Below the pieces are notes generated by a model. The model saw nothing but the letters and a program-made list of their open reading frames with translations. It was not told the DNA's origin and made no database searches. Of a stretch of 64,000 nucleotides of DNA, positions 22,677 through 33,394 are shown piece after piece. A program made the translations under genes and the position numbers. Origin of the DNA: Malania oleifera. Its lineage: Eukaryota; Streptophyta; Magnoliopsida; Santalales; Ximeniaceae. Each line of letters begins with the position of its first letter. Within the stretch, counting starts at the first letter, position 1. The stretch covers positions 1,116,001 to 1,180,000 of the forward strand of contig NC_080421.1 of NCBI RefSeq assembly GCF_029873635.1, in the 5' to 3' direction.

Positions 22677-23256
22677 ATTATCACCAGTAAAGATTTCAAA
22701 AACAAGTAATGCACCAGGATTGTCACTTGAATGCAAGTAGTATGGACTGGATGAATCGTCCAAAGGATTGATCGTGTGATAATAAGTATGAGAACTGATA
22801 TAATTTTCATCAACAGAAGTCATTTCTAGAATTTCTCTAAGAAATGCAAGAAAATATGTATAAGGAAAATACAAGAAAGATTTCAGAGCAAAATCTTTCC
22901 TTTCAAAAATAGTCACAACCGTAATTCAATATACACTTGGGGACAATGCTTGCAGCTCGATACAAGGCCAATGCCAAGCAACAATGTCTTCTCTGCTTTT
23001 CTTCTCCCTATGAGTATTGCATGCGACTCAGTTATTTTTCTGTGAGACCATGTCAAATTTTAGATGATTGAAAAATACATCTTATTTCTTAAAATTACAG
23101 AGTACCTGACTATATTTATACAAGGCAAGAAATTTAACTAACTTTGATAACGAACTATAACTATAATAACTAACTCATCTTCTCCTATTCCAGTTTAACA
23201 TGTGTAGCCTTAGATTTTAACTCCATTTGTTCAATCCATGAGGCAATATTCCAACA
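22677..23256 (-). mobile_element. 5' end of a Ty1/copia fossil (LTR, primer site, start of gag)
   Basis: On the minus strand an LTR of about 206 bp (23256 down to 23051) begins TGTTGGAATATTGCC and ends in TTTGACA. It has a TATAAATATAG-like box near 23115 and is followed by a diverged tRNA-Met-type primer site (about 23038-23050). An open stretch from 22823 to 22677 shows the conserved copia gag N-terminus (PYYLHSSDNPGALLV and an FTGDN-like motif). The element stops at the LTR fragment ending at 22676, which seems to have landed inside gag. Confidence 0.75.
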
Positions 23257-23301
23257 TGTGGAGGCTCTTATATGTTCTCAAGATTGGTTTCGAAATTTAT
23301 C

Positions 23302-25345
23302 TGTAATGACCTGAAATTTCCATCAATTTTTTTTCTTCTACATTAATATATAATTTATGATACCTTGCATGAGCATAGCTGACGTCATCACGGCCTGAAG
23401 TGGGACCGTGGTATCATGTGCATTTCATATAACACCTAAGCAGTAGAAGTACATACATATCCAACATATTCCAAAATACAATACCAAAGTACTATATCCC
23501 TAACTGTACCCATACAAACATATACATAACATATCCCAAAAGTCCCAAAAAAGTTGTGGGCTCCACAGACCAGCCCAAAACTCACCCCAAAAACTACGCC
23601 GACTCAACACCATCTCTACCTCTAAGCTAGCCCTGCTCGCTTCTCTGAATTACCTGAAATGTTTAATAATGTTGGGGGTGAGACACCTCTCAGTAAGGAG
23701 AAACATGTTATCACCAATGTGTGGCACATGATTTAGTTGGCAACATATCATTTAATTAATATTGTATACCATATACATCACGTAAAACATCTGTATAATA
23801 ACACATGCTTACATCATTTAGAATATGAAAATTTCCGAGTTATCTATTGAAAAGTACTTCTATCTATAATAAGTAATCTTTACTTTCTGTGTGTACTATA
23901 CATATACATAAATTTTTAAACTTCCCCCCTAGATGGCTATACGTCATGACTTACCCCCTCATGACTGAGTTGTGCGGCCCACAGGCGGGGCTAAACACTG
24001 GTTGGCCCTCCAGTGCTAGCCTAATTGTATGCACATCTGGATGCCTATAGCACGAAAGGCCCGCTCCACCTAGTTCGGACGTCAGGGAGCTCACAACTCT
24101 ACCTAAGGGCACAATTGGTTATACCATACTCTATCCAAGACGTATGGTTGCACTGTCTATATTTTATAGCAATGGTACCCGTGCTTTGTAAACTGTTGTA
24201 TTCCATCAGGGTCTGATACTGTATAATAATATTTCTATATAAGTCTAACTATTTTACCATGATTATGTATTTCTATAATAACCATTATTCTATATCGACT
24301 GTATAGTCATGACGCTGTAATAACTGTATATTTTTATATTCTGTGGCTATAATTCTGTATTCTGTATGTCATGGCTCTATGTTATGCATAATCTATATTT
24401 ATGTATGTCATGGTTCTATAAAATTCTGTATAATCATGGTTCTGTATGTTTCTGTATAATCATGGTAATAAAAACACTGTACAATCATATTCTGAAATAC
24501 ATTGCGTAATCATAATTCTGTAACCGTATAAGCATGATTCTGTAAAATACTATATATCATATAAACCGTATTTCTGTAAAATTATGTATAGTCGTAGCTC
24601 TATATATAAGACTATATAAGTTATGTTTCATAACTCTATAAGCTATATAATCATGTTTGGGTAAAACTGTATAACATATTCTATAATATTCTAGTATTTC
24701 TCATGCCACACAATTCAATAAAACTCTATAAATATATTCTATAAAACTGTATAATTTTCATGCTCTGATAAAATACTATATTATACTAGTAAAATGTCTA
24801 ATAATGTTGGCATAACATGTATTCCCCTTACATGACTATCTGGGCTCTAAATACTATTTATAATTTCACGCATGCAGCGTTTATAATTTTCAACACCCTG
24901 AAATAACACCCATATAAATCCCAGTCAAACAAAAAAATTGACCATAATAATTATTACATTCATATTTCCCCAAATCACCTATCCAGATGTTCTAAACTAT
25001 ACTTTACCTAAGCTCCTGAAAAAAAATATTCGATGGGGTCCTCAACTCATGCCTGTAGGATTTCCAAAAACACCCAACCCTGAAAATATAATACCCTAGT
25101 TTTTTTCCACAAAACATCAGTACATTCCCATATAACATAGAATCTTAACTTAGATAAGTCTGGTAATACTGAAAATACCCAAATAAGAAACTTACCCTGA
25201 TTTTGGGATGGTACTCAAATTGGCCTAACCAACAATCTACTCCAGCAGACTTGAAGAGAATCTTCCCAGGAGTAGCGTGGCGGCTTCCAATTGTCGAAGT
25301 GGTGAAGAACGAAGTTGGAATTGTAAAGAGAAGGAGAGGGGAACA

Positions 25346-25383
<38 letters not shown>

Positions 25384-25694
25384 TGTATGCAATCCTCGCA
25401 GAAATGTGATTTTTGGCCTTATATAGAATGCTTATCCACGTGGCCTCGTCGACGAGCCAAAGAGGGTTTGTCGATGAACACTTAACCCTCGCCGATGAGT
25501 TTCAAGCCCTGAAATGAGCCCTCCCGGTAAGTTTTCGTCGACGAGACACGAGTCCACATCAACGATCCCAATAAGGCTTCTCGTCAACGAGCGCTCTGTG
25601 TTCGTCGACAAGATCCTGTTGAGTCCCTTTTGAAATTTTCATTTTCTCTCTTTTCTTTTATTATTTAATTACTATAATTCTTTAGGTTTCTACA
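23302..25694 (-). mobile_element. Solo LTR, minus strand, Ty3/gypsy-like family B2
   Basis: On the + strand it starts TGTAATGACCTG and ends GGTTTCTACA, flanked by TTATC (23297-23301) and TCATC (25695-25699), one difference. On the minus strand it has the palindrome array (25440-25620), a TATA-like site near 25420, a (GA)n/(CT)n run near 25353-25381, the B2 middle, and a TGAGA/TCTCA hairpin near 23680. Length 2393 bp. Confidence 0.85.
25440..25620 (-). promoter_or_regulatory. Decayed TCGTCGACGA palindrome array
   Basis: Six or more copies, several intact in core (near 25448, 25536 and 25602), many with C/T or G/A differences, upstream of the minus-strand LTR promoter. Confidence 0.55.
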
Positions 25695-25699
25695 TCATC

Positions 25700-26808
25700 A
25701 CTACCAATTAACTATGAAAAAAATCTTAAGGAACTTGATAAACTTGAAAAAAGTAAAAAATAATCTTACTATTAGTCTTTTTTTACATTTCCTAATTGTT
25801 TTATTCCAATTACTATATATTTCACATTTCTTTTGTCTAATTTATTAACTTTTTATTTTTAATTTATTTCAAACTTTGATAAATTTGACCTAAATTTTTC
25901 TAGTATTGACACTGTCGATGATTTTTTGGTAAGATTATATGTTCATTTCTGTTATCCACATTGTTATAAGTTTAATTTTGTTTTCTTCTAACTTTCATTT
26001 GTTTTATTTTATTAGGAAGAATGCGTTATTCTTGTATATAGATCAAAGAAATGAAGCTGCAATTTTGAATATTGAAGAATGTGGACGACTTCAATTATTT
26101 CAAAGTTGCAAATATTTATTTTCTTTTTGGGAATAATTTTAACGTCTGTTGTTTGGGCTGTTATTTGGGATATTTCAAATTTTCTTATTTATTTTAAATT
26201 TTTGTTTATTTTGGGCAATTAGGAATAGGAAGACTTAACTACTGAAGTTCCAAGAATTTGCTTGGTTAGGTGATATGTAATTTGCACGAAGTGTTTGACA
26301 GAGTAGCTAATATGAACTAGAAACAAAAATAAAAGAATATATGTTTCCATATTTTCATATCAATTTCAATTCGCGAAAAATGAAAACTACAATTTTTTGT
26401 TCGATTTTCGATTTTTTGATTTTCTCTAGAACCAAACCAAACATAACCGAGTTCAGACCTTGGATACGCATGATATTTTTAAATTTTCTTTTAGAGTAAA
26501 ACTTGATTAGACATTTATAGTGAGAGTTTATAATTCGTTTTATATAAAAAGTAGTGCTACAGTTACCTACCAAACATTATATTTTCTCTTATCAATTATT
26601 TTAAATAATTATATCATATACATATTATAATACCCACAAAACAATGAGTATATGTTATTATCGTGTTTTTCTTTTCTTTTTCTTTTATCCACATGCATGC
26701 ATAGCCCAAAAAACCAAGTGGATTAACCAACATCACACATATACACTTACAGAAATAATCAGGATAAAACATATATATCTAATATTGCAGCCACAGGTTT
26801 ATATGTAC

Positions 26809-26845
<37 letters not shown>

Positions 26846-27550
26846 ACCCTCCATATCCCCAATGTTCAATTCTGGCCTCTCCTTTAATCAACATCAACTT
26901 TTTTTTTTCTTTTCCTTTTTTGTTGACAGGGCTTCGTTAATTATGCTCTTCAAATAATATAATTTAATTGGATAAATCTCTATCAAGCTTTGGTTGGTCT
27001 ACATATATGAAAAGGTTGGGTCTCTATCATACAACATGGATGATTGTCGTCATTATATTATCAAATACTTAGGTTTAACATTATTAATCATGATTAATAT
27101 GTATCGAGGTCGGTCTTTAATTCTTCACACGATCCAAATTTAACACCTTATACGCGAAAGGTTTAAATAACTCTTTTGATAATTTTTTTTAATAACTCGA
27201 GAACTTCAATCATCATCGCGCCACTTTGAACATTTTACTGTAACACCAAATTCGAGAGATAAAAGTCACCCGTTCGTTGATGCACCTTGATAATTCACCA
27301 ACGTAATGTTTCGAGAGAGAGTCGAATCAATGATTTTGAGGTTACCAAAGTTACAAATAGCCCATACTCTTGAGTGACCCTGGCATGACCAGATGCTAGA
27401 CAATTCTTTTGATAAATTACATATACTTTTATTCAGATAATTTAACTCCAACAAAGGTTTAATTCATAAATTTTCAGGTCAATGAGATTCTAATAGTAAT
27501 GTAGTTGTGAACTAACTTAAACATAAAACTCCAATGATCGAAACATTTCA
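25700..27550. other. AT-rich upstream region without a supported gene
   Basis: No element ends or conserved coding regions were recognised. It holds a (GA)n run at about 26813-26841 and a stretch near 26385-26460 with TTCGATTTTCGATTTT and ACCAAACCAAACATAACC strings. Those resemble the subterminal parts of the hAT-like element at 12498, but are too weak to call. Confidence 0.45.
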
Positions 27551-27794
27551 ATTCGTAAATGAAGAGTAAGAAATTTTTAGGCTCCAAACAAAATCCAATT
27601 TCAAATAGGCTGAGATTATGTGGAGAGATGGAGTGGGACAAAGCAGCAGTAGCGCACTGGCCGAAGGGAGGGAGCCAGGCCTTTCATTTTTTAAAAGTGA
27701 AACGACCAAGGATCGTCGTTTTACACTCAGGCCGGCACCAAACATTTGCAAGACCCGATCCTGGGGGGTTCAATAATGCAAACCAAGCATGCTG

Positions 27795-27800
27795 CACGTG
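27795..27800 (+). promoter_or_regulatory. G-box (CACGTG) upstream of the cis-prenyltransferase gene
   Basis: GCACGTGGG contains the G-box core bound by plant bZIP and bHLH factors. It lies about 115 bp upstream of the TATA-rich stretch. Use in vivo is unproven. Confidence 0.4.
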
Positions 27801-27878
27801 GGAGGCGCTACTCGCATCTGCTCCCCCACTAGCTCCTTGTATTATATTGTACTCACTCAATTGGGTTCAGTGCCTTCT

Positions 27879-27880
<2 letters not shown>

Positions 27881-27930
<50 letters not shown>
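27881..27930 (+). promoter_or_regulatory. (CT)n-(TA)n core promoter region of the cis-prenyltransferase gene
   Basis: A CT run (27881-27912) is followed by a TATATATA run to 27930 that can act as a TATA box. Transcription would then start near 27955-27970, in front of the proposed leader exon ending at 28065. The repeats may vary in length between individuals. Confidence 0.45.
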
Positions 27931-28065
27931 AGCACGTATGTATGGCTGCTCCCCAATTTGCAAGAGTCGAAAGCTAGGGGGGCTTCAAGCTTAATTTGCA
28001 GGCTCATAGACTCAACCTTCGATCTCCATCTATTGTTGAATCTTTGTGCTGCGGCTAAATTGAAG

Positions 28066-28809
28066 GTATGTCTATCTGCATGTTTTTACTTCTCTGCCTG
28101 TTTTTTTATTAGTGTTAATGCTGCTTTAATGATTCGGCACTCCACCCATAGCCATATGGGTTATTTTTCTTTTGCGGTTTCTTTCGTTATGTTTCTGGGG
28201 GGCTTAAAGTGTTTCTCTTTCTTCTCCCCTGTTCTGGTTCCGGAAAAGAAAGTCAATCATGCATGTATAAAGTTGAGGACAGTATTGAGTGCATCGATTA
28301 TTAATGACGTTTGAAGTTCCAACACTGCTCATCTCTTCATTTATGTTTCTCTCCTGTTCTGAATGCAATATACTCTGGTCCCCCTGCTCCATTTTTAAAG
28401 AACGGAGACAAATCAATGAAAAATTTTGCAGCGAGTCAAATGCTTTTTCTGTTTATTCAGCACTGCATCGATTCAGAAACCCCATCTTGATTTGAATTTC
28501 GAACCATAATTAAGGGAAAATTTTTTACAACTCAACGAGCTTCGAACATGCAGGGCATTTCGATGTCCAACCCGAAAGGAAGAATTTCATTTTAAACAAA
28601 AAATGAGTGGGATTTGGTAATTAGTATGCAGGGGATTTCAATTTTCAGTGCATTTTCTTCTCTATCAAATGCTTTCATTTGTAGCTACCCCATCTCATAG
28701 ACGATTAATTTCTTATATATTTAACTGCTCAACACCGATAATCCCCAAAATCGATCTGATTAAATTAAATTAGAGGGGTTCAATCTGCAATAAATCAATC
28801 AATTAAAAC

Positions 28810-28855
<46 letters not shown>

Positions 28856-28867
28856 GTATATTTACAG
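28066..28867 (+). other. Probable intron in the 5' untranslated leader
   Basis: GAAG|GTATGT at 28065/28066 is a good plant donor. TATTTACAG|AG at 28867 is a good acceptor, and the span between is T-rich with an (AT)n run at 28811-28842. Splicing would place the leader exon end 20 bases before the ATG at 28888. It would also remove the in-frame ATG at 28846, which lies inside the intron. Not verified by transcripts. Confidence 0.5.
28811..28842. repeat. (AT)n microsatellite in the proposed leader intron
   Basis: A pure AT run, followed by a short GTAT tandem to about 28860. Confidence 0.9.
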
Positions 28868-28887
28868 AGTCAGGAGAGAGGGCGACG

Positions 28888-29835
28888 ATGGAGAACAAGA
28901 AAGGAGGGTGTGACGACAGCATAGCGGGGCAGCTGTTCACGGCGGGGCTGGACAACAAGAGCAGCAGCGAGGACAGCATAGCCAGCCAGATCTTCTGGAA
29001 TATCAGCAACCTCCTCCGCAAAGCCTTCTTCTCCGTCCTCTCCGTCGGCCCTGTCCCGTCCCACGTCGCCTTCATCCTCGACGGCAACCGCCGCTTCGCC
29101 AAGAAGAACAAACTCTCCGAGGGCGCCGGCCATGTCGCCGGCTTCCTCGCCGTCATCAACATGCTCAAGTACTGCTACGAGCTCGGCATCAAATACGCCA
29201 CCATCTACGCCTTCAGCCTCGACAACTACCGCCGCCGCCCCGACGAAGTCCAGCTCCTCATGAACCTCATGCAAATCAAAATGGAGGAGCTGAACGAGGT
29301 CAGGGGCCTAGTCAACCAGTTCGGCGTCAGGGTCTACTTCATCGGCAACATCCATCTGCTGCCGGAAAACGTCCGGAAGGCGGCGGAGAAGTTGATGGAG
29401 ACGACGGCGAAGAACACCAAGGCGGTGCTCGCCGTCTGCCTCGCCTACACTTCCACCAACGAGATCATGCTCTCGGTGCGCCAATCCTGCGAGGAGAAAT
29501 GGAAGAACTGCCCTGTTGCGGCGCCAGCGGAGAACGGGATGAACGGAACGGACACCGGCGGCTGGCAGAAGGGGGAATGCATAGAGGTCGGGGACCTAGA
29601 GAAGCACATGTTCATGGCGGTGACGCCGGAGCCGGACATACTGGTGCGGACGTCGGGAGAGACGAGGCTGAGCAATTTTCTGTTGTGGCAGACGACGCAC
29701 TGCCTGCTGTACTCGCCGTTCGCGCTGTGGCCGGAGATTGGGTTCCAACATCTTGTTTGGGCGGTGCTGAATTTCCAGCGACATCATGCATACTTCCAGA
29801 AGAACAAGGAGAAGGAGAAGCTGAAGATGGCCTGA
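28888..29835 (+). CDS. cis-prenyltransferase (dehydrodolichyl diphosphate synthase / HRT-like)
   Basis: The predicted protein has 315 residues, within the plant family's usual length. It would add isopentenyl diphosphate units in cis to an allylic diphosphate, making dolichol- or rubber-type polyprenyl diphosphates, normally at the ER membrane. All family regions are present: HVAFILDGNRR at 59-69 with the catalytic Asp65; GAGHVAGF at 79-86; YAFSLDNYRRRPDEV at 107-121; the YTSTNEI region at 187-193; and RTSGETRLSN at 254-263 followed by FLLWQ and the WPEIG segment. A loop rich in Gly, Asn and Thr (about 207-230) is the variable part. The wording RTSGETRLSN matches the Hevea HRT clade. The C-terminus is lysine-rich and has no RxG motif, so a Nogo-B-receptor-like partner subunit is likely (inference). 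The start at 28888 is chosen because the upstream in-frame ATG at 28846 lies before a splice acceptor. The coding region is intronless and much more GC-rich than its surroundings. Confidence 0.95.
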   Translation: MENKKGGCDDSIAGQLFTAGLDNKSSSEDSIASQIFWNISNLLRKAFFSVLSVGPVPSHVAFILDGNRRFAKKNKLSEGAGHVAGFLAVINMLKYCYELGIKYATIYAFSLDNYRRRPDEVQLLMNLMQIKMEELNEVRGLVNQFGVRVYFIGNIHLLPENVRKAAEKLMETTAKNTKAVLAVCLAYTSTNEIMLSVRQSCEEKWKNCPVAAPAENGMNGTDTGGWQKGECIEVGDLEKHMFMAVTPEPDILVRTSGETRLSNFLLWQTTHCLLYSPFALWPEIGFQHLVWAVLNFQRHHAYFQKNKEKEKLKMA

Positions 29836-29975
29836 AGAGCTCAGTAGCCTTGAAGATCGAAGTGTTTGTGGGGTTTTCTGCAACTCTTCATCTTCAAGAT
29901 CACGATGTAATAGTTAATTAGTTAAATAATTTCAGCAGTAGGAGATGAGAGTCAGTGTTATAAAGTCCTTGTACT

Positions 29976-29981
29976 AATAAT
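29976..29981 (+). terminator. Possible polyadenylation signal of the cis-prenyltransferase gene
   Basis: AATAAT about 140 bp after the stop codon, followed by a T-rich stretch near 29986-30005. Plant signals are loose, so the exact site is uncertain. Confidence 0.35.
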
Positions 29982-30009
29982 GGTAACTTTTCTTCGCTTA
30001 ATCAATTGT

Positions 30010-31071
30010 GCTTTGGCAGCTCTCAGGCACTGCACGTGTTTTGATTCTCGTGATACGCGAGCTATATTGGCTTTTCAGGTATATATATATATATATATAT
30101 TATGTTATATTTGATTTGAAAGATTTGTGGGAATGAGGTGTTTATATGTTTAGTTTATTCTTGTAATTTTGTAACTTTTTATTGGACAAAGAACACTAAC
30201 ATCTCCAGAAACTTCATATAAGATTCCTTATTTTTTGTAGCAAAATTTTTTTTTTAAAGAGTATCTGTATCGTTTTGTCAAACCTTGGAGAGACCTATGT
30301 CATTTTTAAAATTTCATAAAATTTTATGGAACATCATCATCTTTTTGGCAAACATGAAATGAGTGTCTTTTGTTTTTTTTTTTTTGTTTTAAATATTTTT
30401 AAATTGAACAAATGATGCTTCATAAAAAAATAATATTTGCATATAATATTCTAGCACACAATTTAAAAACAAAATATTAAAAAAAATGTCCCATTTGTTG
30501 AAAACACAAAATAAAAAATAATAATTAAAATAAGAAAGTAAAGTAATTCAAAAATGTAAAAATACAAAATAGGGTTATGTATTATAAATCTAAATCCATC
30601 GTGATCCGCTCCTTTCTCAAACTCTTCATACACTACAAATCAAAATATAAAATTTGTTGAATTGTGTGTATGAATCATGTCTTTTGTGGATGATGATTAG
30701 CAGAGTTATTTGATAGACTCATTTTTCACATGTGTCAAATACTAAGTCCTTTTTTGCAACTAACAAGAGTATACTATCCAGCCAATACGTATAATTCCAA
30801 AAATAAAGGAAAGTATTTTGAGAAGAATTTTCCCTACAAGTAGGTATATTGGAACCTCAAATATTATACATACATATTTTCTTCCTTAAAATAATAATGG
30901 TCAAGACCTTTTAGATACTCAATCAATCAAAATTAAATTAAATTGAATTAATAAATTAATTCGTGTAAAAAATGTTGTGCCCAAATCAAATAACTATACT
31001 TGGTGCCGGAAGAGGACAAAATATAGATTTAGAAAATAATCTCGAAGAAATTGTAACATATATTAAGGCAT
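30010..31071. other. AT-rich downstream region without a gene
   Basis: Poly-A and poly-T runs and no conserved coding segment. Nothing recognised. Confidence 0.5.
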
Positions 31072-31364
31072 TCGATACCACTATTAGATTACCACTTTAC
31101 CTAAAAGTTTACGTTTTTAGGTTGTGGGCCAACAATATATATTAAGTTAACACTCCCTTGCACGTATAGGCCGATAGCACGTGGAGAAACAAACATGATA
31201 AATAGCACCGTGATAGGAAACATAATTTTTTTAAATACCACAGAATAAATATAGACAACAAGACTGGAATCTAGGACCTTGTAGTAACCAGCTTTGATAC
31301 CATGTTAAATTACCACTTTAAGCTTTTAAGTCGTGGGTCAGCAATGTATGTCAAGCTTTTAATA
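31072..31364 (-). mobile_element. TRIM-like element (miniature LTR retrotransposon)
   Basis: Two short related repeats, 31082-31152 and 31303-31364, both contain TTACCACTTTA, a GGTTGTGGG/AGTCGTGGG segment and ATGTAT/ATATAT. On the minus strand the right copy ends in TTTAACA and is followed by TGGTATCAAAGC (31291-31302), a tRNA-Met primer site. A GGGAG purine tract sits just before the left copy. LTRs of about 62-71 bp and an interior of about 150 bp without coding sequence fit TRIMs. A second primer-like TGGTATCGA beside the left copy (31072-31081) suggests a tandem multimer. Confidence 0.6.
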
Positions 31365-31491
31365 GCTATTAAATAGGAGCATAGAACCTTGTTGGAAGCC
31401 TCAATTCTCATTAATCACACGTCAATGTCAAGACATAACACTATAAACCAAAGTTTTTAAGAACAAACTCACATGAATGTTTAGAATTTAA

Positions 31492-31963
31492 TGTTAGGAA
31501 ATTTTAATTTTCTATTGTGGGCTCACATATTTAAGAATAATTATTTTATTGGGCTATTTTAACATTTATTGGGTATGAGTTTTGTAATGTGTAGAAGCTC
31601 AATACTCGGTTAATTTATGACGGATGTGCTTCTAAAATTAACCTAGTATATAAAGAAAGCATAATAGGGTTGTGGTCTTTGAGTCAAATCAGAAACAATT
31701 TCACCTTTTTTCTTTTCCCCATTTAAAGAGAAGAACATAAGTGAGACACTTAGGGATTTGACTGTACAATATCAAAACTTTTCGTTAAAGGCTGTTGGAC
31801 AGTCAAATCAGACATATCTACTAATCCAGGTATTTATTCCGCATTCAGTATGGATCCAGGTATTTGTTCCGCTTTTAGTTTTCTTAATTAAATAACATGA
31901 TGATCTTGGATAATTATATTTTATGGATTAAAGATTTTCCCAAACAAGCGATATCAGAGTCTA
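31492..31963 (+). mobile_element. Ty1/copia-type LTR with primer site
   Basis: It starts TGTTAGGAAATTTT and ends TTCCCAAACA (31946), with a TATATAAAGAAAG box near 31650. It is followed by AGCGATATCAGAGT (31947-31960), a slightly diverged tRNA-Met primer site. The 455-bp length is typical of plant copia. It stands upstream of the copia gag start at about 33285 and may be the 5' LTR of that element. No matching 3' LTR was found in the window. Confidence 0.6.
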
Positions 31964-33284
31964 ATCATGTTGTTGATTAAGAAACTGTGCATGATCTAAT
32001 TTAGGAATGATATTGATTGTATTAAAGCTCTAGATCTTGATTTTGCATGATAAAGTTTTAAAAAAAATCTAGATTGAAAATATTGTGTATCGATTGTCCA
32101 TAAAATCAATGTTGGTGGTGTGTGTGGTTAATATTTTGTTAAATTTTGTATTGCTGCCTTTAATGATTATGGACTTACGGCAGTATTTATGCTACGCAGA
32201 TTTGATTCACAAGCAAGCGCCGAAAGCCGCCCACATAATGGCGCCGTCCCAAATTTATTAAGCGTGAACTTGTGTGCTACTGTACTGTAATTAGTTTTTT
32301 TTTAAAAAAGGTTTTAGGCTGGAGGATGTGCTTCACCCAGGAACATGATGGACGAGTTATGGCCATTTGATCTTGCATATGTGCTTGTTCAATTCTATGA
32401 CTATGACAGAGATTGGACGATGATAGGGATTTTCCTTTTGGGTTTAGAAAAATCAATCACTTTTTGCACTTTGAATTCACAAAGTCGATTTTCTTGGGAA
32501 TAGGTTTCTGTATTAGTTTATGGATCCAGGGGATGCATGACTTGATTTTAATACGGGGTTTTTTTTTTTTTTTTTACAAAGAAGATGGAGTCAAATGTAG
32601 CAATTTCATGGGCAATCTTAAATATTAAGATCAGCATATTTGAAACACTTTTCTTGCTTTGTGAGGATATAAAGTGCATTGACATAAGTTTTAGAAAGCA
32701 AAAAAAAGTTATTTTTGAAATGTTGATAAATTATCCATGGCCCGGCATATGAGAAAAATAATAATAATAATAATATATATATATATTTTTTTCTTTCTGA
32801 GGTAATTTGTATATGTCTAGTGTTTCAGTATAAGTATATTTAAGTAATAAGTTGCCAAAGTAACATCTGTTATGTAGATGCATTTATATTGAAATATTAG
32901 GGACGCATGTGTGTTATTTGGGCAAGTAATGATCGGCTCAAAGGAAGGTCATTGTTAGGCCAAATAACTTGCGTATTTGCGGTGATAAATACGTTACAAT
33001 TGTTAGGTTATCCATGTCAATAATAAGTCGGTTCAAAGAAAGGCTTGTTGTTTGATAGGACTTATTATAAGTATTTGATCACTGCATGAAGGATACCACT
33101 AACAAGTTAATATTTTTGCCTAAAGATAGAGTATTAATGTTGTACTAGGTATCTTCATATGGGACCCACTTTTATTTGTTAATATACTTGTCATGTATGT
33201 ATCGAACTCATTTGGGAATTTAATATAACTCGTATATTATGACCGACCATGTTATTTGATTTTTCTTTTGTTCTGCATTCAGTT
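31964..33284. other. Leader-like stretch without a gene
   Basis: Between the copia-type LTR and the gag remnant. No conserved coding segment. It holds a T-run near 32558-32575 and small AT repeats near 32757-32790. It is longer than a normal copia leader, so part may be unrelated insertion. Confidence 0.4.
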
Positions 33285-33394
33285 ACTGCATTACTACTAC
33301 AATTTTTGCCAACATAAATTTCATTCCGGTGCTTAACGGCTCCAAAGAACTGGAAGGAGAACGTCATGATTGTTCTAGGCTGTATAGATTTGGA
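33285..33394 (+). pseudogene. Ty1/copia gag fossil, N-terminal piece
   Basis: Translation shows the copia gag start of the UBN2/DUF4219 type, including a WKENVMIVLG-like motif and an IDLD ending near 33394, where an LTR begins. The rest of gag is absent before the pol remnant at 35340. Confidence 0.6.

Noticed and set aside
26380-26470. Possible second hAT-like element by its TTCGATTTTCGATTTT and ACCAAACC strings
   Set aside because: No termini or 8-bp duplication could be found.
27559-28314. Open frame of 251 codons upstream of the cis-prenyltransferase
   Set aside because: It runs through the (CT)n-(TA)n promoter and across the proposed leader exon and splice donor, shows no known domain, and has the low-complexity look of a chance frame.
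28846-28887. Upstream in-frame ATG extending the cis-prenyltransferase by 14 residues
   Set aside because: It lies in a GTAT repeat before a good splice acceptor (28867). The extension has no similarity to family N-termini.
29499-29921. Overlapping frames within the cis-prenyltransferase (also 28870-29274 and 29596-29883 on the minus strand)
   Set aside because: They are shadows of a GC-rich coding region and have no independent similarity.
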